Assembly (NCBI GenBank): GCA_963756745.1
Contig: CAVWOU010000003.1
Coordinates: forward strand, 1-57,851
Origin: DASPWW01 sp963756745
Lineage (GTDB): Bacteria > Actinomycetota > Thermoleophilia > Solirubrobacterales > 70-9
Direction of reading: 5' to 3'
Length of the DNA: 57,851 bases
Position 1 is the stretch's first letter. Every line of letters starts with the position of its first letter. The notes under the pieces were generated by a model, which saw nothing but the letters and a program-made list of their open reading frames with translations, was not told where the DNA came from and did no database searches. Position numbers and translations under genes: made by a program. Below, in pieces: positions 26,443 through 34,693 of the stretch.

Positions 26443-27756
26443 GTGAGAGAGCCGTTGGCGAGCCAGCAGCTTCCACCAGGACCGCGCGAGCCCAAGGTGA
26501 TCCAGACCCTGGGGTGGTGGTCGAGGACGGTCCCGTACATGGAGCGGTGCCGGGCGCGGTTCGGGAAGCGCTTCACTCTCAGGCTCGTGGGCCAGCCGCC
26601 GCTCGTGATGCTCTCCGACCCGGACGAGGTGAAGGCCGTGTTCACCGCCCCACCCGAGGTCCTGCACCCGGGCGAGGGGGCGTCCCGCGTCCTCGAGCTC
26701 CTGCTGGGCGCGAACTCGGTGATCCTGCTCGACGAGCGCGACCACCTCGAGCAGCGCAAGCTGATGCTGCCGGCGTTCCACGGCGACCGAATGGAGCGCC
26801 TCTCGAGCCTGATGACGGAGGTCGCGGAGCGCGACGTGGCGAGCTGGCCGCGCGGCGAGCCGATCGCGCTGCACCCGCGGCTTCAGGCCCTGACGCTTGA
26901 GATCATCCTGAGGGCCGTGTTCGGCCTCGACCCGGGGCCGCGGCTCGACGCGCTGCGGGAGCGCCTAACGGCGATCCTGGAGTGGGGCTCCCGCCCGATC
27001 GGGATGCTTCAGCCGCTTCAGCGGAGTCTCAACGGCCGCGGCCCGTACGCGGCCTTCGTCACGCTCCGGGACGAGGTCGACGCGCTGCTGTTCGAGCTGA
27101 TCGACGAGCGGCGGGACCAGGATGGGGATCGCGACGACGTGCTCGCGATGCTGCTCGCGGCCCGCCACGAGGACGGATCGCGGATGTCCCCCCAGGAGCT
27201 CCGCGACGAGCTGATGACGCTGCTCGTGGCCGGCCACGAGACGACCGCGTCCGAGCTCGCGTGGGCATTCGAGCGGCTGGGCCGCTCGCCCGCAGTGCTC
27301 GCACGCCTGCGCGAGGAGATCGACGCCGCGGAGGGCGACGCATACCTCACGGCAACGATCCAGGAGACGCTGCGAAGGCGCCCGGTGCTTCCCAACGCCG
27401 CGCCGCGCCTCGTCAAGCGCGAGATCGAGATCGGCGGTTGGACGTATCCGCCGGGCGCGTGCCTGGTGGCGCACACGTATCTGATCCACCACGATCCCGA
27501 GATCTACCCCGACCCGTACGCCTTCCGCCCGGAGCGCTTCCTCGACGAGGCCCCCGGCACCTACACGTGGACGCCGTTCGGGGGCGGCCGCCGCCGGTGC
27601 CTCGGTGCGAGCTTCGCGACGCTCGAGATGAAGATCGTCCTGCGCGCGGTGCTGGCGAGCGCCGGACTGGGCGCCGCCGGCAACGGCGCCGAGCCGAGCC
27701 GCCGGCGCAGCATCACCATCAGCCCCGGCGAGGGCGCCTCGACGGTCCTCAGCTAG
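26443..27756 (+). CDS. cytochrome P450
   Basis: 437-residue intact P450 starting GTG 26443 with the usual LPPGPREP linker near the N-terminus. The oxygen-binding I-helix is LLVAGHETTASELAWAFERL (about residue 260-279). The K-helix ExxR is in QETLRRRP, and the heme-binding loop is TPFGGGRRRCLGASFAT with Cys near residue 386. It resembles bacterial P450s of the CYP102/CYP4-like soluble type often annotated as hydroxylases. No ferredoxin or reductase gene is adjacent. The substrate is unknown. Confidence 0.93.
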   Translation: MREPLASQQLPPGPREPKVIQTLGWWSRTVPYMERCRARFGKRFTLRLVGQPPLVMLSDPDEVKAVFTAPPEVLHPGEGASRVLELLLGANSVILLDERDHLEQRKLMLPAFHGDRMERLSSLMTEVAERDVASWPRGEPIALHPRLQALTLEIILRAVFGLDPGPRLDALRERLTAILEWGSRPIGMLQPLQRSLNGRGPYAAFVTLRDEVDALLFELIDERRDQDGDRDDVLAMLLAARHEDGSRMSPQELRDELMTLLVAGHETTASELAWAFERLGRSPAVLARLREEIDAAEGDAYLTATIQETLRRRPVLPNAAPRLVKREIEIGGWTYPPGACLVAHTYLIHHDPEIYPDPYAFRPERFLDEAPGTYTWTPFGGGRRRCLGASFATLEMKIVLRAVLASAGLGAAGNGAEPSRRRSITISPGEGASTVLS

Positions 27757-27777
27757 CCGGCCGCGGCGGACGCGAAG

Positions 27778-28623
27778 CTACGCGGCCTGAGTCGCTGTGA
27801 GGACGATTCCGTTGCCGGACGGATCGGCGGCATGCACCCCTCCGGCGTGGCGCCGTGCCTCGACCCCGGCGTCGCGAAGGCGGCCCTCGGCGGCATCCAG
27901 CTCGGCCGAGCCGGGCAGCACGATCGCGAAGTCCCGCAGCCCGCGGGTCCCGGGAGGCGGCGCGGGGGCACCCTCCCCGGCCCAGGTGTTGACGCCGATG
28001 TGGTGGTGGTAGCCCCCCGCGGAGAGGAACAGGGCGCCCGGATAGCCGCGCACGGTGACTTCGAACCCGAGCACGCCGGCATAGAACTCCTCCGCGGCGG
28101 CGAGGTCCGCGACGTGAAGGTGGACGTGTCCGATACGCGTCCCGGCGGGAGCATGGGGCGACGCGCCCTCGCCCTGCTCGGCGAGCAGGGAGTCGAGGTC
28201 GAGCGGCAGCGTCGCCATCTCGATCTGTCCGTCGACACGACGCCATTCCTCGCGAGGGCGGTCGCGGTATATCTCGATCCCGTTGCCCTCGGGGTCCGCG
28301 AGGTAGAGGGCCTCGCTGACGAGGTGGTCCGAGGCCCCGGCGAGCGGGCCACCAGCGCCGACGACGCGGCGCAGGGCGCCCGCAAGGTCAGCCCGGCTCG
28401 GCACCAGGATCGCGAGGTGGAAGAGGCCGGTGGTGCCCCGTCGCCGGGGTGGCGCGTCCGGATCACCAATCAGCTCGACGACGACCGTGCCGTCGGCCCC
28501 GAGGCGGAGCGTCGAGCCATCGTCGTCGCCTAGGTCGTCGTCGAGGACCCGCAGGCCGAGCGCGCGCTCGTAGAACTCGCGCTCTCGATCGAGGTCCGCG
28601 ACCGTGAGGCGCACGGGGCCCAC
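27778..28623 (-). CDS. two-domain VOC-family protein (glyoxalase/extradiol dioxygenase-like)
   Basis: 281 residues with two VOC modules: VRLTVADLDREREFYERALG at the N-terminus with later LYLADPEGNGIEIYRD, and IGHVHLHVADLAAAEEFYAG with later HAADPSGNGIVLT. The arrangement resembles catechol 2,3-dioxygenase-like CatE proteins. The counted start is GTG 28623. The likely true start is ATG 28642, reached if one C of the six-C run at about 28636 (minus strand) is an insertion. The metal-binding His/Glu pattern looks present, but the substrate is not known. Confidence 0.85.
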   Translation of the reverse strand: MGPVRLTVADLDREREFYERALGLRVLDDDLGDDDGSTLRLGADGTVVVELIGDPDAPPRRRGTTGLFHLAILVPSRADLAGALRRVVGAGGPLAGASDHLVSEALYLADPEGNGIEIYRDRPREEWRRVDGQIEMATLPLDLDSLLAEQGEGASPHAPAGTRIGHVHLHVADLAAAEEFYAGVLGFEVTVRGYPGALFLSAGGYHHHIGVNTWAGEGAPAPPPGTRGLRDFAIVLPGSAELDAAEGRLRDAGVEARRHAGGVHAADPSGNGIVLTATQAA

Positions 28624-28867
28624 ATGCGTCTCCGGGGGGCATGGCCACCGGCCGAAGCCTAGTTCGCGTTCTTGCCGAGTACGTCCGGACGTGTTGCGTG
28701 CGCTCCGCTACTACGTTCCATTTCGTCCAACGGAGCACGGGAAGTCTGTCCGAATCGGGGCTAAAGGATCGGATTCACCGTGCCGATGAATGGGAAGCAC
28801 GTGTTCAACGTGTGTGCCTGCGCGTGGTCGCATGCGGCGTCCGCGGCGGGTTCGGAATGAGGGGCCT

Positions 28868-29024
28868 TGCTTCGAAACAAGCAACTCGGGGGACCTGACC
28901 GGCGGAGAATGATCTCCCCGGCCTTGCGTCACGACGGGTGCGCACCCTTTCCCCCCTAAGGCTGCGCGTCCCATCCCCCTGGGGCGCGCGCCCGATACCC
29001 CCTTCGGGCGCGCCCCCTCATTCC
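28868..29024. repeat. structured intergenic stretch with tandem GC-dyad array
   Basis: The 400-bp gap 28643-29042 has no credible gene. From 28868 it holds TTGCTT/AAGCAA and GGAGA/TCTCC hairpins. From 28936 to 29024 there are four imperfect units, each a GCGC-centred dyad (for example GGGTGCGCACCC) followed by a C-rich run such as CCCATCCCCC or GATACCCCC, spaced 22-24 bp. I do not recognise a known RNA family. Confidence 0.55.
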
Positions 29025-29042
29025 ACTTTCCGAGCGGGTCTC

Positions 29043-29636
29043 TTAAAGATCGAGCAGTAGCCCCTCGGGGCCGAGGTTGATCACGCGGGTGGGGCCGACG
29101 GTCGCCTGCTCGCCCCAGCAATCGTGGATGTGGCCGCACACGGCGAGCGGCGGCTCGGTCCTCTCGATCGAGCGCAGCACGGCCTCGCTCCCGAGGTGCT
29201 CGCCGCCGCTCGAGTCCACGTAGCCCTGCGGAGGCGAGTGGACGACGAGCACCGCGCCCTCGGGGCAGGCTGAGAGCAGCTCCGACGCCTCGCCCTCGGA
29301 GAGGTCGAAGCTCCAGTCCCACGGCGTCACCGGGACGCCGGCGCCGAGGCCGAAGAACGTCTGCCCGTCGATCTCGGTCGCCTCACCGTGGAGCACCGTC
29401 GCCGCGTCCCAGCCGGCGCACGCCTCGCGCAGGGCGTCGTCGGTCTCGTTGTTGCCCGGGATCACGATCGTTGGCGCGCCGATCGGCGAGAGCGCGTCGA
29501 CGGTCTCCTCGAGGCCCTCATGCACCGACGCGAGGTCGCCGGCCGCGATCACCACATCGGCGTCGCTCGACATCGCGACCAGCTTCGAGGCGCGGTGGAG
29601 ATCGCGGTGCAGGTCGCTGAAGGCGAGGATTTTCAC
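29043..29636 (-). CDS. calcineurin-like metallophosphoesterase
   Basis: 197 residues, start GTG 29636. Metal-binding motifs of the family occur in order: LAFSDLHRD, VVIAAGDLASVH, IVIPGNNETDD, VLVVHSPPQG and LAVCGHIHDCWGE. The protein is soluble and short, like MPE/YfcE-type phosphodiesterases. The substrate is unknown. It is divergent from the DUF4389 gene with about 60 bp between the starts. Confidence 0.9.
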   Translation of the reverse strand: MKILAFSDLHRDLHRASKLVAMSSDADVVIAAGDLASVHEGLEETVDALSPIGAPTIVIPGNNETDDALREACAGWDAATVLHGEATEIDGQTFFGLGAGVPVTPWDWSFDLSEGEASELLSACPEGAVLVVHSPPQGYVDSSGGEHLGSEAVLRSIERTEPPLAVCGHIHDCWGEQATVGPTRVINLGPEGLLLDL

Positions 29637-29699
29637 GCCGTATGCGGAGCATAGAGTTGGCGGGCACGTGTTCTCAATCCACGCGTGAGGGGCAGAGAG

Positions 29700-30329
29700 A
29701 TGAACGAGCAGTACCCCGTCCAGTTCTCCGTCGACTACCCGGATCGGTCGCTCAACCGGCTGACCACGTTCTTCCGGATCTTCACAGTGATCCCGATTGC
29801 GATCGTGCTCAACCTCGTGATGGGGCACTCGTGGAGCTGGACGTACGGCGGTGAGACGACGACCTACGTCGTCAGCGGGGTCGGGTTCCTGTTCCTGCCC
29901 CCGCTGGTGATGATCCTGTTCCGCAAGAAGTACCCGCGGTGGTGGTTCGACTGGAACCAGGAGCTGCTGCGGTTCAGCAATCGCGTCGGGGTCTACGTGG
30001 CACTGATGGACGACCGCTACCCCTCCACCGACGAGCATCAGGCGGTGCGGCTCGACTACCCGTACCCGAACGCCGAGACCGAGCTCGGACGCGGAATGCC
30101 GCTCGTCAAATGGCTGCTCGCGATCCCGCACTACATCTTGCTGTTCTTTCTCTACATCGGTGGCTTTTTCGCGGTCGTGTTCGCGTGGTTCGCGATCCTG
30201 TTCACGGGCCGCTACCCGCGTGGGCTGTTCGACTTCGTCGAGGGCGTGATTCGGTGGGGGAACCGCGTCACCGGGTACGCCTACCTGCTCGTGACCGACA
30301 AGTACCCGCCGTTCAGGCTCGGGCAGTGA
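29700..30329 (+). CDS. DUF4389 membrane protein
   Basis: 209 residues, ATG 29700 after GGCAGAGAG. It has the duplicated DUF4389 pattern: YPVQFSVDYPDRSLNRLTTF and helix FRIFTVIPIAIVLNLVMG, then WFDWNQELLRFSNRVGVYVA, and again VKWLLAIPHYILLFFLYIGG, RYPRGLFDFVEGVIRWGNRV. Four membrane helices are predicted. The family is common in Actinobacteria and has no assigned function. Confidence 0.88.
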   Translation: MNEQYPVQFSVDYPDRSLNRLTTFFRIFTVIPIAIVLNLVMGHSWSWTYGGETTTYVVSGVGFLFLPPLVMILFRKKYPRWWFDWNQELLRFSNRVGVYVALMDDRYPSTDEHQAVRLDYPYPNAETELGRGMPLVKWLLAIPHYILLFFLYIGGFFAVVFAWFAILFTGRYPRGLFDFVEGVIRWGNRVTGYAYLLVTDKYPPFRLGQ

Positions 30330-30339
30330 TCGCCGGACG

Positions 30340-31530
30340 CTAGGCCTCGGCGGCACGAACGCGGGCGCGCGCCTCGCGGAACCGCACCACCTCGTACGCG
30401 ACCAGCGCGCCGCAGATCGCCGCGATCGCCACCACCGCGACCAGCGCATCGGCACTGGTTGCGACCGGGATCACCGCGACGCACAGGGCGGCGGCGCCGA
30501 GCCGCTGGGGACCGAGCGACCGCATCAAGCGCATCTTGAACGCGACCTGGGCCAGTAGGTAAAGCGCCACCCCGCCGCACAGCGCGACGGCGGGGACGGT
30601 CTTCAGGGGCTCGTCGACGTCGCCGATCGTCTTCTTGACGCCGAGCGCCAGCAGCACGATCCCGGCGATCATCGGGAGGTGCAGGTAGCTGTACGAGTCG
30701 CGGGCGAGGCGCGCGCGCGCGTCGCCCCGCGCGGCTCTTAGCGCACGCACCGCGAGCGGGGCTGCGGTGTCGAAGTACGTCCACCACAGCGCCGCCGCGA
30801 TCGCGACGCCAGCAAGAGCCGCGACCACCACGCCGGCGTCGAGCGGTATCCCGGCGGCGCCGACGCCGATCGCGACGATCGACTCGCCGAGCGCGATGAT
30901 CACGATCAGCCCGAATCGCTCGGCGAAGTGCCCGGGCGACACCTGGTATCCGGCGACGCCGAACACGAGGGGACCCCCGAAGTCGATCGCCAGCGCGAGG
31001 CACCAGACGAGCGCCTGCGCCGTGCCGTCGAGCATTCCGGCGACGATCAGCAACACGGGCGCGGGGATGGCGGTACGGGCGAGTCGCCGCACAGCGAGCG
31101 TCACGCTGACCTCCGGGGACGCGTACGCGAACACGAGGATGTGGAGCGCGCGGACCACGAAGTAGGCGACTCCGAACAGCACGCCGTCGTCCCCGAACGC
31201 CCCCGGGACCGCGAGCGCCGCGATCAGCATCGCGCCCATCGCGCCGAACAGCGCCAGCCGGGCATCGTCCTCGTCGGCGGCGATCTCGTTCGTGAGCCAC
31301 GAGTAGGCGCCCCACGCCCACCACACGGCCGCGAGCACGAGCATGCCCTGGCCGAGCCCCTCCCACGTCGGGTTGTCGGACATCAACCCGGTGACCTGGG
31401 TGAACGCGAACACGAACACGAGGTCGAAGAACAGCTCGAGCGGGATCGCCGCCCGCTCCTCCTCGGGCTCCTCGGGCAACTGCGCTTCGAGGGGCGGCTC
31501 CCCGGGCTCGGTGACGGCGGTTCGGCTCAT
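30340..31530 (-). CDS. low-temperature-requirement A (LtrA) family membrane protein
   Basis: 396-residue intact protein, start ATG 31530 (MSRTAVTEPG). The family signature ELFFDLVFVFAFTQVTGLM is followed by many membrane helices (about eleven), AAVWWAWGAYSWLTNEI, GLIVIIALGESIVAIGVGAA and YLHLPMIAGIVLLALGVKK. LtrA was named from Listeria growth at low temperature; the molecular function is not known. It is convergent with the DUF4389 gene, 10 bp between stops. Confidence 0.9.
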   Translation of the reverse strand: MSRTAVTEPGEPPLEAQLPEEPEEERAAIPLELFFDLVFVFAFTQVTGLMSDNPTWEGLGQGMLVLAAVWWAWGAYSWLTNEIAADEDDARLALFGAMGAMLIAALAVPGAFGDDGVLFGVAYFVVRALHILVFAYASPEVSVTLAVRRLARTAIPAPVLLIVAGMLDGTAQALVWCLALAIDFGGPLVFGVAGYQVSPGHFAERFGLIVIIALGESIVAIGVGAAGIPLDAGVVVAALAGVAIAAALWWTYFDTAAPLAVRALRAARGDARARLARDSYSYLHLPMIAGIVLLALGVKKTIGDVDEPLKTVPAVALCGGVALYLLAQVAFKMRLMRSLGPQRLGAAALCVAVIPVATSADALVAVVAIAAICGALVAYEVVRFREARARVRAAEA

Positions 31531-31556
31531 GTGGCGATGATCGCAGGGGACACGAC

Positions 31557-32303
31557 TCACCCGGCCGGGCGGTGGTCGGCCTCGCGCCGCTCGGCGAGCG
31601 CCAGGGTCTGGGGGTCGAGGGTCGCGGCGTGCAGCTCGTGTCCCGCATCCGCCAGCTCCTCGAGCAGCGCGTCCTCGACCGCCGCCAGGTCCGCGTCGCC
31701 TAGCTCGTCCTCGACGCTTCCCGCGGTGGCGGGGTCCCACTCGAGCCCGAGCGCGTCGTAGACCGGGATCAGCGCTTCGCGCACGAGAGCGCTGTCGCGG
31801 ACAACGACGACGACGCCGAGGTGGGCGCCGCCGGACACGATCCGTTGCCCGATCCCGACGAGCTTCGAGCGCCCGCGGGCGTTGACGCTGTACGCGCCGG
31901 GGCAGTATTCGCCCGGCACCTCGCCGACCCGGGCGTCGACGCCGAGACGACGAACTGCGTCGGCCAGTAGCTCGGAGAGCTGCTCGAATCGCGAGTGCGT
32001 ACCCGACGTCGGGTTGGGATCCGGGGTCGCCCAGGACAGCGCGATCGTTCCCTCGTGGTAGAGAGCGGCGCGGCCACCGGCGAGGCGCACGATCGGCTCG
32101 AAGCCGGCGCCGCGGGCGGCCGCCACCGCCGCCTGGAACCCGTCGCTCGCGGCGTCCTGGCGGCCGAATGCCAGCACCCTCCCGGTGCGATGAAGACGAA
32201 TCGTGGGCGCCAGCTCACCCGCCGCGACGCGCTCGAGGATCGCGCGCGACACCGCAGCACCGAAGGCGGGACGGCCGGGGAACCAGTCGCGAACGAGGTC
32301 CAC
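31557..32303 (-). CDS. lipoate-protein ligase A-like (BPL/LplA fold) protein
   Basis: 248 residues, GTG 32303. The BPL/LplA catalytic-domain features are VLAFGRQDAA, VRLAGGRAALYHEGTIALSW, the loop VPGEYCPGAYSVNARGRSKL, VGIGQRIVSGGAHLG, and the C-terminal helical part. The family transfers lipoate or octanoate to carrier proteins. The CPGAYSVN form is usual for the actinobacterial LipM/LplA-like branch. It is divergent from the Rpf-like gene, and the CRP-like site lies in the gap. Confidence 0.82.
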   Translation of the reverse strand: MDLVRDWFPGRPAFGAAVSRAILERVAAGELAPTIRLHRTGRVLAFGRQDAASDGFQAAVAAARGAGFEPIVRLAGGRAALYHEGTIALSWATPDPNPTSGTHSRFEQLSELLADAVRRLGVDARVGEVPGEYCPGAYSVNARGRSKLVGIGQRIVSGGAHLGVVVVVRDSALVREALIPVYDALGLEWDPATAGSVEDELGDADLAAVEDALLEELADAGHELHAATLDPQTLALAERREADHRPAG

Positions 32304-32347
32304 GTGCTCATTCTGGCGGGCACCGGCTATGAGCGTTTCGTTTCGAG

Positions 32348-32363
32348 TGTGACCGTCGTCACA
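32348..32363. promoter_or_regulatory. CRP/FNR-type operator before the Rpf-like gene
   Basis: TGTGA-CCGTCG-TCACA, an exact TGTGA-N6-TCACA palindrome, extended to GTGTGAC/GTCACAC. It lies 137 bp before the Rpf-like gene (TTG 32485) and 45 bp before the divergent ligase gene. In Mycobacterium tuberculosis, rpfA is a known CRP target with this motif. Confidence 0.7.
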
Positions 32364-32484
32364 CATATTTGGCCATTTCGCTGCCACCCTGCCGCGATCG
32401 CGGGGCCGAAAGGGGGGTACCCGGCCTCGCCAAGCGACCGGCGCCAAAGGATGCGTGCGCCGACCCAATGGAGGTGGTTCGTCC

Positions 32485-32961
32485 TTGTTCGCAAGACGCA
32501 ACCTGATCGTTGCCGTGGCCGTGGCCTCGCTGAGCGCGGGTGTGAGCGCCGCGTGGGCCGCGAGCGACGAGCTGACGCGGGAGGGCGAGGGCAGCAGGCT
32601 CCTCGACCGGCCCTCCAAGACGCTCGACCGCGCGATCGCGGGGCACGAAAAGCGCGAGCGACAGCGCGATCGACGGCGCGAGCAGCGCAAGCCCGCGTGG
32701 GCGGCCTCGGCGAGCGGCGACGAGATCGCGGGAGTCCCGCGGTCCACGCTCGAGGCGATCGCCTCGTGCGAGTCGGGCGGCGATCCATCCGCCGTGTCGT
32801 CCGACGGGAGCTACCGCGGCAAGTACCAGTTCGACACCGGCACGTGGGCCGCGGTCGGGGGCTCCGGCGATCCGGCGGATGCGCCCGAGGCCGAGCAGGA
32901 CTACCGGGCCGCGCTCCTGTACGCGCGCTCGGAGTCGAGCCCGTGGCCGGTCTGCGGGTAG
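32485..32961 (+). CDS. resuscitation-promoting-factor-like transglycosylase
   Basis: 158-residue secreted protein. I chose TTG 32485, since GGAGGT lies 8 bp before it and the protein then begins directly with the signal sequence FARRNLIVAVAVASLSAGVS. A charged Arg/Glu-rich linker follows (about residues 50-70). The Rpf catalytic domain is TLEAIASCESGGDPSAVSSD (catalytic Glu in CESGG), GSYRGKYQFDTGTWAAVGG, and it ends SSPWPVCG. Rpf enzymes cleave peptidoglycan and help dormant actinobacteria resume growth. The domain sits at the C-terminus. Confidence 0.88.
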   Translation: MFARRNLIVAVAVASLSAGVSAAWAASDELTREGEGSRLLDRPSKTLDRAIAGHEKRERQRDRRREQRKPAWAASASGDEIAGVPRSTLEAIASCESGGDPSAVSSDGSYRGKYQFDTGTWAAVGGSGDPADAPEAEQDYRAALLYARSESSPWPVCG

Positions 32962-32999
32962 GTGGCCAGGCGCCGGGCTAACTTCGCCCACGTCACGAC

Positions 33000-33500
33000 G
33001 GTCGCCGAGGAGCGCTACCGCGATCTGCTGCGCTGCTGCGAGGACCTGCGCGGCGACCTCATGCGGGCACGCCACCGGCTCTCGAAGCTGCTACATGCGG
33101 CACGGCCTGAGCTACACGGGAAAGGGAAACAACTGGACCGAGAACCACCGCAAGATGGCTGGGCAGGGATCCGCTTCGATGATCCGGACACCGAGGCGAC
33201 TTTCGTCGATTACCTGAATGCGGTCGAGGGCCTCGGCCAGCGCCGCACCGCCCTAGACCGCACGATCGCCGAGCTCGTACCCGAGAGCCCCTACGCGGAG
33301 CTGGTCGCGAGCCTGCGCTGCTTTCGCGGCATCGACCGCTCACGGCGGCGGGGTCTGCGCCGAGGTCGGCGACTTCGCTCGCTCGCAAAGCCGAAGCTGC
33401 TCGCGGGCTTTCTCGGGATCACGCCCTGAGAGCGCACCTCCGATGAGAGCCGCCGCCGGGCGGGATCAGGAAGGCCGGTAAACGCCCAGGCCGAGCGGTG
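33000..33500 (+). pseudogene. IS110-family transposase remnant
   Basis: Pieces in different frames correspond in order to the middle and C-terminal part of an IS110/IS116 transposase: DLRGDLMRARHRLSKLL, RHGLSYTGKGNNWTENHRK, RIRFDDPDTEATFVDYLNAV, VASLRCFRGIDT-like region, AKPKLLAGFLGITP, then KAGNAQAE-like sequence near 33470. The N-terminal DEDD catalytic part and the end are missing. No inverted repeats or intact element are seen. It directly follows the Rpf-like gene. Confidence 0.75.
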
Positions 33501-33504
33501 GACG

Positions 33505-33675
33505 CTACGCGGCCGTGCGCCAGTCGCGGCGCAGCGCCCGCTGCTCCGGCTCGATGGGCGCAGCCGCGGCCTTACGCTCGAGCAATACCGGCCTGAACCG
33601 GCGCACCTGATCCTCGAGGCAGTGCGCGCAAGAGCACTCGGGGATCGCGACACCGGTAACGGGACAGCTCGCCAT
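33505..33675 (-). CDS. small cysteine-rich protein of unknown function
   Basis: 56 residues from ATG 33675, with AGGGA upstream. The N-terminal half MASCPVTGVAIPECSCAHCL has four Cys, a possible zinc site. The rest (EDQVRRFRPVLLERKAAAAP...) is Arg-rich. It lies against the end of the transposase remnant on the other strand. I do not recognise it; it could be a true small zinc protein or chance. Confidence 0.4.
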   Translation of the reverse strand: MASCPVTGVAIPECSCAHCLEDQVRRFRPVLLERKAAAAPIEPEQRALRRDWRTAA

Positions 33676-33773
33676 TCGCGATTTCCCTATCGGCACGGTC
33701 GAGGGGCGAGCTTAAGCCCACCTTCGGCCGGAATCGCACCCATCACAACGGAGACCTGCCTGTCGCCTCGCAG

Positions 33774-33792
33774 TCGGGGGCTTCGCCCCCGA
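33774..33792. terminator. strong hairpin between the IS remnant and the HD gene
   Basis: TCGGGGGC (33774-33781), loop TTC, GCCCCCGA (33785-33792): an 8-bp perfect stem without a T-tract, 47 bp before the HD gene start. Confidence 0.5.
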
Positions 33793-33838
33793 TGCTCGAC
33801 GCCAATATCGCTGCCGCGGGTGCGAAACTCCCGAGCCA

Positions 33839-34693
33839 GTGAGCGAGGACGGGACGAGCTTCGCGGGCGCCGGCACGCCGGCGCGCAAACCACCCTCCGA
33901 GGCGATCGACGACGCCCGGGTGCGCGCACCGACGCGCGGCAACCGCCGCCTGGAGGCATTGCTCGACGCGGTGAACTCGGACCCTCAGGTCCGCGCGTGG
34001 TGGTACATGGCCCAAGTGACCTCCGAACGGCTCGGGATGTCGGATCACTCGTGGGTCCACATCCAGATCGTGGTCAACGTGGCGCTGCGGCTGCTGCGCC
34101 TGCTGGCGAGGGCCGACGTCGAGCCGGCGATCGTCGCCGACCACGCAATGCGCAACCGCGACGCCGAGGTGGTGGTTGCCGCCGGGGCGCTGTTCCACGA
34201 CGTCGGGCTTTCGATCAATCGCGCCGACCACGAGACCTACAGCCTGTTCCTCGCCGAGCGCAAGCTCCGCGAGCTGCTCGAGCCCGTCTACGACGAGCCG
34301 CAGCGAACGGTCGTGGTCTCGGAGGCGCTGCATTCGATTATCGGGCACCGGCGCCGGGGCGAGCCGTACACGCTGGAGGGCGGCGTTGTGCGAGTGGCCG
34401 ACGCGCTCGACATGGCGCAGGGCCGCTCGCGGATTCCGATCGAGGCCGGTCGGATGGGCATCCACTCGCTCTCGGCGGCCGCCGTGGACGGCGTCGATAT
34501 CGCGGCCGGCGAGGAACGCCCGATCCGGCTCGAGATCAAGCTCAACAACTCGGCAGGGATCTTCCAGGTCGACGACCTGCTCGCGACGAAGATCCGCGGC
34601 ACGCCGCTCGAGCCGCACATCGAGGTGATCGCCGAGGTCGAGGGCGAGACCGAGAAGCGGCTGCTTACGTCGTTCCGCCTCCCCGAAGGCTAG
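33839..34693 (+). CDS. HD-domain phosphohydrolase
   Basis: 284 residues, GTG 33839. HD-superfamily metal residues are visible: DHSWVHIQIVVNVALRLLRL (first His), then VVAAGALFHDVGLSINRADH (the HD pair), SEALHSIIGHRRRGEPYTLE and VVRVADALDMAQG (last Asp). A C-terminal alpha/beta region follows (IEVIAEVEGETEKRLLTSFR). The substrate is not known; HD proteins cleave phosphate mono- or diesters. The stop overlaps that of the convergent enoyl-CoA hydratase. Confidence 0.87.
   Translation: MSEDGTSFAGAGTPARKPPSEAIDDARVRAPTRGNRRLEALLDAVNSDPQVRAWWYMAQVTSERLGMSDHSWVHIQIVVNVALRLLRLLARADVEPAIVADHAMRNRDAEVVVAAGALFHDVGLSINRADHETYSLFLAERKLRELLEPVYDEPQRTVVVSEALHSIIGHRRRGEPYTLEGGVVRVADALDMAQGRSRIPIEAGRMGIHSLSAAAVDGVDIAAGEERPIRLEIKLNNSAGIFQVDDLLATKIRGTPLEPHIEVIAEVEGETEKRLLTSFRLPEG

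Noticed and set aside
28641..28898. 85-codon open frame in the structured intergenic gap
   Set aside because: No ribosome site, no recognisable protein features, and it overlaps hairpins; chance is likelier.
28700..29040. Known riboswitch (c-di-AMP ydaO type) or SRP RNA in the 400-bp gap
   Set aside because: Short fragments look similar (GTGAATCC, GGTCAGGTC), but the conserved cores do not appear in the required order, and GGAAGGAAGCA of SRP RNA is absent.
32304..32484. c-di-AMP riboswitch before the Rpf-like gene
   Set aside because: Rpf genes often have one, but here the 180-bp leader shows no recognisable core; only the CRP-type site is convincing.
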